From Omnitrophica WOR_2 bacterium RIFCSPHIGHO2_02_FULL_67_20 (GTDB lineage: Bacteria; Omnitrophota; Gorgyraeia; Aquiviventales; Aquiviventaceae): a stretch of 5,126 nucleotides of DNA. Positions 1-4,464 of the stretch are shown one piece after another. The DNA lies in NCBI GenBank assembly GCA_001805695.1, contig MHGT01000039.1:912-6037 (forward strand), written 5' to 3'. The position numbers and the translations under genes are program-made. The notes under the pieces are model-generated. The model searched no databases, was not told the origin of the DNA, and saw nothing but the letters and a program-made list of their open reading frames with translations. Every line of letters starts with the position of its first letter. Position 1 is the stretch's first letter.

Positions 1-2
1 TG

Positions 3-206
3 TTGGGGTCGCCTCAGCAGAGCCCGGACGCCGCGTACACGGCGCAGGAGCGCGAGCGGCTGGCCGCGTTCCTCGCAAGCGGCGACTACGCGACCAGCCG
101 GCAGGGCGAGCCGATCGACATGGTGGTGCTGGGCATTCCGCTGACGCGCTCGGAGCACGTGTATTCCGCGAAGCCCATCCCGCCAACGAAGACGAGCGTC
201 CGGTAA
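3..206 (+). CDS. C-terminal end of an unrecognised protein (5' truncated by window edge)
   Basis: The reading frame is open from the left edge of the window and ends at TAA 204-206, so this is the last 67 or so codons of a longer gene; the TTG at position 3 is only where the window begins and not a supported start. The visible protein is hydrophilic, with an Arg/Glu-rich stretch (AQERERLAAFLASGDY) followed by a short hydrophobic strand (IDMVVLGIPLT) and a Pro/Lys-rich tail ending TKTSVR. I see no membrane segment, cysteine motif or known catalytic signature and do not recognise the family. It ends 24 bp before the next gene, which has its own ribosome site, so the two are probably cotranscribed. 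That it is coding is supported by G/C-ending codons in this frame and the tight spacing to the next gene. Confidence 0.6.
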   Translation: MGSPQQSPDAAYTAQERERLAAFLASGDYATSRQGEPIDMVVLGIPLTRSEHVYSAKPIPPTKTSVR

Positions 207-220
207 CGGCTCCGCGCGCC

Positions 221-225
221 AGGAG
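221..225 (+). promoter_or_regulatory. Shine-Dalgarno AGGAG of the TIGR01777 gene
   Basis: AGGAG lies five bases before ATG 231 and fixes the start of the epimerase. It also shows that the organism uses standard ribosome sites, which makes the weak or absent sites of the nickel permease and PEBP genes in this window stand out. Confidence 0.75.
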
Positions 226-230
226 TTCGC

Positions 231-1124
231 ATGCATGTCTTGGTGACCGGGTCCTCCGGACTGGTGGGCACCGCCCTGGTGCCCTTCCTGGCCGCGCAGG
301 GCCATAAGGTCACGCGCCTCGTGCGGCGCAGCGGCTTGGGGCCGGGGACGGTGCGGTGGGATCCGGCGGCCGGGACGATCGACCACGAGGCGCTGCGGGG
401 CGTGCAGGCGACGGTCCACCTCGCCGGCGAGAGCATCGTCGGCCGCTGGACCAGCGCGAAGAAGGCCTCGATCCGCGAGAGCCGTGTTGCGGGCACCCGG
501 CGCTTGTGCGACGCGCTGCTAACACTCGACCCGCCGCCCTCCACCTTCGTCTGCGCCTCGGCCGTCGGCTTCTACGGCGAACGAGGCGCCCAAGTGTTGG
601 ACGAAGACAGCCCGCCCGGTTTCGGATTCCTCGCCGATGTCTGCCGCGAGTGGGAGGGCGCCACCGACCGGGCCGCCGAGCGGGGCATGCGGGTGGTGAA
701 CCTGCGCACCGGCCTGGTCCTCAGCCGCAGGGGCGGGGCGCTGGCGAAGATGCTGCCGCCCTTCCTGTTCGGCCTCGGCGGGGTCGTGGGAAGCGGCGCG
801 CAGTACTGGAGCTGGATCGCGCTCGACGACCTCCTGGGCGCCGTCCACCACGCGCTCTTTCTGCCGACGCTGCGCGGGCCGGTCAACGCCGTGGCCCCCC
901 AGCCGGCGACCAACCGCCAGTTCACCCGCGCGTTAGGCCGCGCGCTGGGGCGGCCGACCCTGTTGCCGCTGCCGGCTTTCGGCGTCAAGCTGCTGATGGG
1001 GGAAATGGGGCAGGCGCTGCTGCTGGCCAGCGCGCGGGTCGAGCCCCGGCGCCTGCTCGCGACCGGCTACCGGTTTCAGTTTCCGGAGTTGGAGAGCGCT
1101 TTGCGGCACGCGCTCCGGAAGTGA
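231..1124 (+). CDS. TIGR01777-family NAD(P)-dependent epimerase (YfcH/SDR39U1-like)
   Basis: This 297-residue protein has the full architecture of the TIGR01777 atypical short-chain dehydrogenase family (YfcH in E. coli, SDR39U1 in animals), whose physiological substrate is not established. Seen directly: an N-terminal Rossmann beta-alpha-beta with the GSSGLVG dinucleotide motif (G7, G10, G13), the family block VHLAGESIVGRWT (62-74), SAVGFYG with the catalytic-site Ser/Tyr region (110-116), LRTGLVLSRRGGAL (158-171), and WSWIALDDLL (193-202). The last 50 or so residues (LLPLPAFGVKLLMGEMGQ onward) match the DUF1731 C-terminal domain. The length is usual for the family. The ATG at 231 is chosen because AGGAG (221-225) sits five bases upstream and the protein begins directly with the first Rossmann strand. 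The TGA stop (1122-1124) lies inside the first copy of a palindromic repeat. The function is expected to be cytosolic oxidoreduction or epimerisation of an unknown nucleotide-linked or small substrate. Confidence 0.93.
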   Translation: MHVLVTGSSGLVGTALVPFLAAQGHKVTRLVRRSGLGPGTVRWDPAAGTIDHEALRGVQATVHLAGESIVGRWTSAKKASIRESRVAGTRRLCDALLTLDPPPSTFVCASAVGFYGERGAQVLDEDSPPGFGFLADVCREWEGATDRAAERGMRVVNLRTGLVLSRRGGALAKMLPPFLFGLGGVVGSGAQYWSWIALDDLLGAVHHALFLPTLRGPVNAVAPQPATNRQFTRALGRALGRPTLLPLPAFGVKLLMGEMGQALLLASARVEPRRLLATGYRFQFPELESALRHALRK

Positions 1125-1182
1125 CAGTCACTCGGAAGTGACAGTCACTTCTGCATGCTCAAAAAGTGACTGTCACTTTCCG
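1116..1182 (+). repeat. Triple AGTGACAGTCACT palindromic repeat filling the epimerase-nickel permease gap
   Basis: A 17-bp unit, CGGAAGTGACAGTCACT, occurs twice in perfect tandem (1116-1132 and 1133-1149). After a 13-bp loop containing GCATGC, an inverted copy follows (1164-1182, with one extra T). Copies two and three form a perfect 15-bp stem (1136-1150 with 1164-1178). Each unit is itself a palindrome, GTGAC-A-GTCAC. The first copy contains the stop codon of the epimerase and the last ends just before the ATG of the nickel permease. The unit could be a dimeric-regulator operator, a REP-type repeat, or a translation-blocking hairpin. There is no T-tract, so it is not a canonical Rho-independent terminator. 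No flanking target duplication was seen. Confidence 0.85.
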
Positions 1183-1860
1183 ATGAACTACCAGCAAATA
1201 CTCCTCTTGGCGACGGGGCTGGTGCTGGGGATGCGCCACGCCTTCGACCGCGATCACGTGGCGGCGGTGACCCACTTCATCTCCCTGGAGCCCGACCCCA
1301 TCAAAAGCGCCTGGTTCGGGTTCCGGTGGGCGATCGGCCACGCGGTGACCGTCTTAGCACTCGGGTCGCTCATCCTGCTCCTGCGCCTGAAGCTGGATCC
1401 GGCGTTCGAGCGCTACGCCGAGCTGGCGGTGGGGGTCACGCTGGTCGCGCTCGGCCTCTGGCGCCTGACCCTGCTGGCGCAGGAGCGGCGGCATGCGCAC
1501 CAGCACGAGCACCGCAGAGGCGCCCACCACTCCCACGCCCACTCCCATGAGCCGGGCAGGGAGCACGTGCACCGGTTCGCCCCCACGCTGGTCGGGATCG
1601 TCCACGGGGCCTCGGGGACGGCCGAGGTGTTCGTGCTCCTCCCGATCACCCTCATCAGCACGACCTGGCTGGCGTATCTCTACATCGGCTTGTTCAGCAT
1701 GGGCTGCGCCTTGGCCATGAGCGCCTACGGGTACGTGGTGGGGCGGTTCTACCGGCGGGCCACCGCCACCGGCCAGCGCATCTATCGCGCGCTGGTCATC
1801 GCCACCTCCGGCTCGGGGCTGGTCTTGGGGCTGATGTGGATTGCGAGGAATCTCTCGTAG
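1183..1860 (+). CDS. UreH/NicO-like nickel or cobalt permease
   Basis: This is a 225-residue integral membrane protein that should move Ni2+ or Co2+ across the cytoplasmic membrane. Seen directly: the transporter signature HAFDRDH (residues 19-25), which has the HX4DH metal-binding pattern of NiCoT/NicO proteins, inside the first membrane helix; GFRWAIGHAVTVLALG (46-61), matching the second conserved helix with its GH pair; a cytoplasm- or periplasm-facing loop at 104-130 with 11 histidines; and GIVHGASGTAEVFVLLP (138-154), the repeated second-half signature, followed by further hydrophobic helices (about 162-187 and 203-221). The His-rich loop favours metal sensing, buffering or delivery. 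The ATG at 1183 is preferred over GTG 1138, because the extra 15 codons are made of repeat sequence; neither has a clear Shine-Dalgarno. No urease or hydrogenase gene is in view, so the nickel client is unknown. Cobalt or another divalent metal is possible. The TAG stop lies inside an 8-bp target duplication. Confidence 0.87.
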   Translation: MNYQQILLLATGLVLGMRHAFDRDHVAAVTHFISLEPDPIKSAWFGFRWAIGHAVTVLALGSLILLLRLKLDPAFERYAELAVGVTLVALGLWRLTLLAQERRHAHQHEHRRGAHHSHAHSHEPGREHVHRFAPTLVGIVHGASGTAEVFVLLPITLISTTWLAYLYIGLFSMGCALAMSAYGYVVGRFYRRATATGQRIYRALVIATSGSGLVLGLMWIARNLS

Positions 1861-1863
1861 CGG
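1856..1863. repeat. Left target-site duplication of element E1 (CGTAGCGG)
   Basis: CGTAGCGG here is repeated exactly at 1987-1994, and the match stops at exactly 8 bp on both sides. It contains the TAG stop of the nickel permease (1858-1860). The two copies bracket a palindromic element, as expected for a transposition target duplication. Confidence 0.7.
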
Positions 1864-1986
1864 GGTGGATGTCTTAAGTTAAGATGATTTCGCAGATTGT
1901 GAGATGATTTCGCCGATAGATCTATCGGTGAAATCAATTCAACATCTGTGTCATCATGAAGAAGATCTTCAGATTAAGACAGTACC
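1864..1986. mobile_element. E1: 123-bp MITE-like palindromic element
   Basis: A non-coding AT-rich element lies between convergent genes. Its ends are imperfect inverted repeats (left GGTGGATGTCTTAA, right TTAAGACAGTACC, whose complement is GGTACTGTCTTAA). Inside lies a nested hairpin. The inner arms GATTTCGCCGATAGA (1906-1920) and TCTATCGGTGAAATC (1921-1935) pair over 15 positions with a single G-T pair and no loop. The outer left unit GATTTCGCAGATTGTG (1886-1901) faces a more decayed right partner (about 1941-1955). Exact 8-bp direct repeats flank it. It has no ORF. It sits where both converging transcripts end and might act as a structural terminator, but neither strand has a T-tract after the stem. 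Confidence 0.8.
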
Positions 1987-1994
1987 CGTAGCGG
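1987..1994. repeat. Right target-site duplication of element E1 (CGTAGCGG)
   Basis: This is the second exact copy of the octamer at 1856-1863. Past it, 1995-2035 is GC-rich unique sequence (alternating CG runs) before the stop of the minus-strand ATPase, with no recognisable site. Confidence 0.7.
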
Positions 1995-2035
1995 CGCGCG
2001 GTTGACGCGCTCGTCGCGCGCGGGGGCGTGACGGC

Positions 2036-3415
2036 CTACTGCTGAGGACGGCGTGGGGTGTTGGGCTTCATCTCAAGCTCGGCCATCGCCCGGGCCGGGT
2101 CGTCGCTGTAGCGCTGGCAGAAGCCCGTGACCGAGGCGATGTCCGGGAAGCGGCCCGACGCCTGCATGCCGGCCAGGACCTCGGAGCGCCGGGCGGTTTC
2201 CGCCATGATCTCCCGCGCCGAGCGCCCCGACTCGGCGGCGAGCTTGTCGCGGTAGACGCTGCTCGGCGCGCACTCGACGGTCTTGCCCGTCGCGGCGTCG
2301 TAGCTCCAGACGGTTGAGAGCAGGACGACCTCCTTCTCCATCCCCGCCGACTCCACCAGCTCGCTCACCACCCGCCGGACCTGCCCCGCCGTGTTCATCT
2401 TCCGGAGGATGACGAAGACGTCGATGAGCGAGACGAGGACCGGCGGGACGTTCATCGGCTCGTGCTGCAGCCGCAGGACCGTCTCGCGCGCGGTGGAGGC
2501 GTGCAGGGTGCTCATGCAGTACTTGCCGAGGTTCATCGTGGTCATCAGGTCGTTGGCCTCGGCGCCCCGCACCTCGCCGACGAGGATGCGCTCGGGCCGC
2601 ATCCGCAGGCTGTTTTTCACCAAATCAGGCGTCTTCACGCGGCGGCAGCTCTCCAGGCGCGAGCAGTTCTCGAGGAACGACGTGTTGAGCTCCAGCGTGT
2701 CCTCGATGATCACGGTCCGGTCCTTCGACGGCAGGAAGCTGAGCAGCGCATTTAAGAGCGTGGTTTTCCCGGCGCTTGGCCCGCCGGAGATGAGGAGGTT
2801 GGCCGGCCGCACCCGCAGCCCCTCGACGTACAGCCACAGCTGAGCCGCCAGCTCATGCGAGAACATGCCGGTGTCGATGAGCTGGAGGATGGTGAAGGGC
2901 TGGGTCTTGCCGCGGGCGATGGTGATCTGCGGGCCGAAGGGGGATTGGACGATGTTCACCCGTCCCCGGACGTCGGCCAGCTCCAGGTCGTTGATGGGGT
3001 CCACCTCGCTGCGGCCGCCGAAGACGATGAGCTTTCGGACAAAGAGGTCCAGCTCGCGGGCGGTGGCGAAGCGCCGGTCGGTCTTCACCAGCCCCTCGCC
3101 GGCGCGGTGCACGAAGATGGGGTTCGTGGAGTTGATGACGATGTCCTCGACCGAGGGATCGGCGAGGAGCTCCTCGATGCAGTCGTAGGTCAGAAAGCGT
3201 TCGATGAAGGCGTCGCACTCCGGCTCCGTGGCCAGCGCGGGGAGGCCGTTGCCCTGGTGGTCGGCCAGGAGCCGTCCGAGCGTCTCAGCGACGAGGGCGC
3301 GCCGCTCCGCCGAGGGCTGAATGAGGTTCATCCGGCCGCGGAGCCGCTCGAGCAGCGCCTGAGTCAGCGCCGCGGTTCCGTCATCGATCCCGGGTGTCGG
3401 CGTGGACGGGTCCAT
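2036..3415 (-). CDS. CpaF/TadA/GspE-class secretion or pilus ATPase, archaeal-like subtype
   Basis: This 459-residue cytoplasmic motor ATPase belongs to the type II/IV secretion superfamily (CpaF/TadA, GspE, FlaI, VirB11), whose hexamers drive pilus assembly or secretion. Seen directly: an N-terminal domain with the conserved LLADPSVEDIVIN block (84-95); Walker A GGPSAGKTT (211-219); Asp box IIEDTLELN (236-244); arginine-containing RMRPERILVGEVRGAEA (271-287) with the Walker B glutamate region; and His box STLHAST (302-308). All catalytic motifs are intact. The phrases LAAQLWLYVEG (189-199) and HEPMNVPPVLVSLIDV (318-333), and a long C-terminal helical tail (about 365-459), resemble from memory the archaeal branch rather than standard bacterial CpaF. 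ATG 3413-3415 is supported by GGGAGGAA just upstream. No platform-protein, pilin or prepilin-peptidase gene is adjacent. The gene is flanked by a divergent gene and a convergent gene, so it appears to be transcribed alone. Confidence 0.92.
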   Translation of the reverse strand: MDPSTPTPGIDDGTAALTQALLERLRGRMNLIQPSAERRALVAETLGRLLADHQGNGLPALATEPECDAFIERFLTYDCIEELLADPSVEDIVINSTNPIFVHRAGEGLVKTDRRFATARELDLFVRKLIVFGGRSEVDPINDLELADVRGRVNIVQSPFGPQITIARGKTQPFTILQLIDTGMFSHELAAQLWLYVEGLRVRPANLLISGGPSAGKTTLLNALLSFLPSKDRTVIIEDTLELNTSFLENCSRLESCRRVKTPDLVKNSLRMRPERILVGEVRGAEANDLMTTMNLGKYCMSTLHASTARETVLRLQHEPMNVPPVLVSLIDVFVILRKMNTAGQVRRVVSELVESAGMEKEVVLLSTVWSYDAATGKTVECAPSSVYRDKLAAESGRSAREIMAETARRSEVLAGMQASGRFPDIASVTGFCQRYSDDPARAMAELEMKPNTPRRPQQ

Positions 3416-3420
3416 GGTCC

Positions 3421-3428
3421 TTCCTCCC
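3421..3428 (-). promoter_or_regulatory. Shine-Dalgarno GGGAGGAA of the secretion ATPase gene
   Basis: Read on the minus strand, GGGAGGAA precedes the ATG at 3415 by about seven bases from the GGAGG core, an ideal distance, and it decides the start. Confidence 0.75.
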
Positions 3429-3445
3429 TTGCTGGCGTACTCCCA

Positions 3446-3475
3446 AGTCTACCTGACGCCGGGGTGCCGCTCCAA
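3446..3475 (-). promoter_or_regulatory. Possible sigma70-type promoter of the ATPase gene
   Basis: On the minus strand TTGGAG (3470-3475) is followed after 18 bp by TAGACT (3446-3451), giving three and four matches to the -35 and -10 consensus. It would start transcription about 30 bp before the ATG. The match is weak and rests on position as much as sequence. The nearby CCGGGTCG direct repeat (3480-3487 and 3492-3499) might be incidental. Confidence 0.25.
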
Positions 3476-3506
3476 GCCGCCGGGTCGAATTCCGGGTCGG
3501 CCGCGC

Positions 3507-3658
3507 GGTGGTGTCTTAATTTTAAGAGCATCTTTCAAAATACCTGCCGTGATTTCGCGGATTTTGAGATGATTTCGCTGATACGACGTCTATCGGCGAA
3601 ATCATGACGCAATCTGCGGAATCATTCTCGTTTTGAAATGCGCTCTTAAGACATTACC
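3507..3658. mobile_element. E2: 152-bp MITE-like palindromic element
   Basis: This is the largest and best-preserved copy of the family, in the gap between the divergent ATPase and doxX genes. The ends are GGTGGTGTCTTAA (3507-3519) and TTAAGACATTACC (3646-3658), inverted repeats with two differences. The terminal stem continues inward: AAGAGCATCTTTCAAAA on the left opposes TTTTGAAATGCGCTCTT on the right, with a few extra bases on the left. Inside are outer units GATTTCGCGGATTTTG (3551-3566) and CAATCTGCGGAATC (3610-3623), and inner units at 3571-3583 and 3591-3603 around a 7-nt loop. The differences between arms are mostly G-T wobble. The flanking octamers (GGCCGCGC and CCCTGCGC) match at only 5 of 8, so a target duplication is not supported for this copy. 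Confidence 0.72.
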
Positions 3659-3745
3659 CCCTGCGCGCCCGCCTTGACCGGCCGGCAGCAGGGGGCGTAT
3701 CATGCTCGCTCGTGGGGGGCGTATCGCAAGGAGCAGGGGGTAATG
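3652..3745. repeat. 13-bp inverted repeat and G-tract repeats between E2 and E3
   Basis: CATTACCCCCTGC (3652-3664) is the exact reverse complement of GCAGGGGGTAATG (3733-3745). The two overlap the right end of E2 and the left end of E3, so half of the match is shared element terminus and half is flank. Between them GGGGGCGTATC occurs twice (3691-3701 and 3715-3725), and GCAGGGGG occurs at 3688-3695 as well as 3733-3740. There is no ORF or recognised regulatory motif in this stretch. The doxX promoter may lie here or within E3, but no convincing -35/-10 pair was found. Confidence 0.6.
3731..3738. repeat. Left target-site duplication of element E3 (GAGCAGGG)
   Basis: GAGCAGGG here is repeated exactly at 3857-3864, and the match is exactly 8 bp long. 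The next bases inward are GGTAATG, matching the family terminus. Confidence 0.68.
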
Positions 3746-3856
3746 GATCAATTTGAATTGATTTCACAGATTTTGGGCAGATTCCGCAGATAAAACTATC
3801 TGCGGAATCACAACACAATCTGCGAAATCAACGAAAATGACGCACTACCCGCTACC
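3739..3856. mobile_element. E3: 118-bp MITE-like palindromic element
   Basis: It starts with GGTAATG and ends with CTACC next to an exact 8-bp duplication. Its inner hairpin is perfect: GATTCCGCAGATA (3780-3792) pairs with TATCTGCGGAATC (3797-3809) around an AAAC loop. The outer arms are TTGATTTCACAGATTTTG (3758-3775) and CAATCTGCGAAATCAA (3816-3831). Compared with its sisters both inner arms carry the same T-to-C/A-to-G change, so pairing is kept. Its terminal repeats are weaker than in E1 and E2, and a second CACTACC (3843-3849) seven bases inside the right end makes that boundary less certain. Confidence 0.72.
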
Positions 3857-3864
3857 GAGCAGGG
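3857..3864. repeat. Right target-site duplication of element E3 (GAGCAGGG)
   Basis: This is the second exact copy of the octamer. Its last four bases form part of the doxX ribosome binding site AGGGAGG (3861-3867), so the insertion point is at the ribosome site itself. Confidence 0.68.
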
Positions 3865-3867
3865 AGG
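3861..3867 (+). promoter_or_regulatory. Shine-Dalgarno AGGGAGG deciding the doxX-like start
   Basis: AGGGAGG lies five bases before ATG 3873. It supports that start over the in-frame ATG 3837, whose upstream sequence is the AT-rich arm of E3 and has no ribosome site. Confidence 0.75.
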
Positions 3868-3872
3868 ATACC

Positions 3873-4331
3873 ATGGGGGCATCTGACAGGGGACGCGCCG
3901 GCACGGGCCTTCATGCGGGCCTCTTGCTCCTGCGCGTCGGGGTGGGCGCATCGTTCCTGCTGATCCACGGCGGGCCCAAACTGCTCGGCGGAGCGCCGGT
4001 GTGGGAGCGCGTGGGTGGCGCGATGGGTGTTGTGGGCATCCACGTCGCGCCGGTCGCGTGGGGCTTCCTCGCGGCGGCCTCGGAGGGGATCGGCGGCCTG
4101 CTGCTCGCCCTCGGGCTGTTCGCGCGAGCGGCCGCGCTCTTCATGATGGCCACGATGGCGGTCGCCTCGGCCATGCACCTCTCGCACGGCGATGGGCTGC
4201 CCAAGGCCTCCCACGCCATCGAGCTCGGCGTCGTGTTCGCCGCGCTGCTCGTCACCGGTCCGGGCCGCTACAGCCTGGACCGCGTGCTCGCTCGGCGCAG
4301 GCGCGGTGGCCGGCGCCCAGACCTGCCGTAA
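3873..4331 (+). CDS. DoxX family membrane protein
   Basis: This 152-residue polytopic membrane protein belongs to the DoxX/DoxD-like family, small four-helix proteins associated variously with quinone-linked redox, thiol stress or thiosulfate oxidation; the role here cannot be told from sequence. Seen directly: helix one (about 13-33) with the conserved RVGVGASFLLIHGGPKL signature; helix two (60-84) with EGIGGLLLALGLFAR; helix three (86-102, Met/Ala-rich); and helix four (114-129) ending in TGPGRYSLDRVLARR, the usual DoxX terminus. A basic tail follows. The start at ATG 3873 has a strong ribosome site. An upstream in-frame ATG (3837) would add 12 residues encoded by the E3 repeat and is rejected. 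The stop at 4329-4331 is followed within five bases by GGAGG, the original ribosome site of the next gene. With E4 removed, the spacing to that gene's ATG would be 17 bp. Confidence 0.9.
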   Translation: MGASDRGRAGTGLHAGLLLLRVGVGASFLLIHGGPKLLGGAPVWERVGGAMGVVGIHVAPVAWGFLAAASEGIGGLLLALGLFARAAALFMMATMAVASAMHLSHGDGLPKASHAIELGVVFAALLVTGPGRYSLDRVLARRRRGGRRPDLP

Positions 4332-4335
4332 CGCC

Positions 4336-4366
4336 GGAGGGCCGTCCGATGGCGGATAGTGCCTGA
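4336..4366 (+). other. Orphaned ribosome site and ATG left upstream of E4 (relic start of the PEBP gene)
   Basis: GGAGG (4336-4340) stands eight bases before an ATG (4349-4351), ideal spacing, yet the frame reads only Met-Ala-Asp-Ser-Ala and stops at TGA 4364-4366, inside the terminal repeat of E4. The ATG belongs to the left copy of the target octamer CGATGGCG, whose right copy CGATGGTG holds the ATG of the PEBP gene. The simplest reading is that this is the native translation start, cut off from its gene by the insertion and now a five-codon upstream ORF. Confidence 0.65.
4347..4354. repeat. Left target-site duplication of element E4 (CGATGGCG)
   Basis: It matches CGATGGTG at 4465-4472 in 7 of 8 positions, with one C/T difference. 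CCGATGG is identical on both sides when read one base further left. The boundary is therefore uncertain by one base. Confidence 0.55.
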
Positions 4367-4464
4367 ATTTGGATTTCGCCGATTATGAGATGATTTCGCA
4401 GATACGGCTGTATCGGCGAAATCGTTCCAAAATCTGCGAAATCACACTAACTGAAGGCACCACC
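4355..4464. mobile_element. E4: 110-bp MITE-like palindromic element
   Basis: It lies between doxX and the PEBP gene. The left end GATAGTGCCTGAA and the complement of the right end, GGTGGTGCCTTCA, agree at 9 of 13 positions and match the family terminus GGTRRTGYCTTAA. The core holds outer units at 4372-4387 (GATTTCGCCGATTATG) and 4428-4443 (CAAAATCTGCGAAATC), and inner units GATTTCGCAGATAC (4392-4405) and GTATCGGCGAAATC (4410-4423) around a 4-nt loop, with a few true mismatches. GAAGG (4453-4457) in its right terminal repeat is the only ribosome-site-like sequence before the PEBP gene, nine bases from the ATG. The element therefore appears to supply that gene's leader. Confidence 0.75.

Noticed and set aside
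86..544. 152-codon minus-strand frame across the first two genes
   Set aside because: It overlaps the epimerase start and its ribosome site; there are no motifs, and its Arg/Ser/Pro-rich composition is typical of a shadow frame.
1138..1182. GTG-initiated 15-codon extension of the nickel permease
   Set aside because: The extra codons consist of palindromic repeat sequence and precede the first conserved membrane helix; no ribosome site is present.
1116..1182. Nickel/cobalt or other riboswitch upstream of the permease
   Set aside because: The gap is only 58 bp and is fully accounted for by the three palindromic repeats; no room or motif for a multi-helix aptamer.
1886..1955. E1 as a classic Rho-independent terminator
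   Set aside because: The stem is AT-containing, and there is no T-run after it on either strand; a structural terminator role remains only a possibility.
2855..3607. 250-codon plus-strand frame opposite the ATPase N-terminus
   Set aside because: It runs out of the ATPase antisense into E2 and has low-complexity Glu/Gly/Val composition with no domain; the minus-strand ATPase has intact motifs throughout.
3499..3666. Target-site duplication for E2
   Set aside because: The adjacent octamers GGCCGCGC and CCCTGCGC agree at only 5 of 8 positions in a GC-rich context, which could be chance.
3551..3830. Repeated GATTTCGCnGAT units as a CRISPR array
   Set aside because: Units are 12-16 bp, alternate in orientation as hairpin arms and have short uneven spacing; there are no regular spacers and no cas gene.
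3837..3872. Upstream ATG of the DoxX protein
   Set aside because: The extension is largely encoded by the right end of E3 and has no ribosome site, whereas ATG 3873 has AGGGAGG at ideal spacing.
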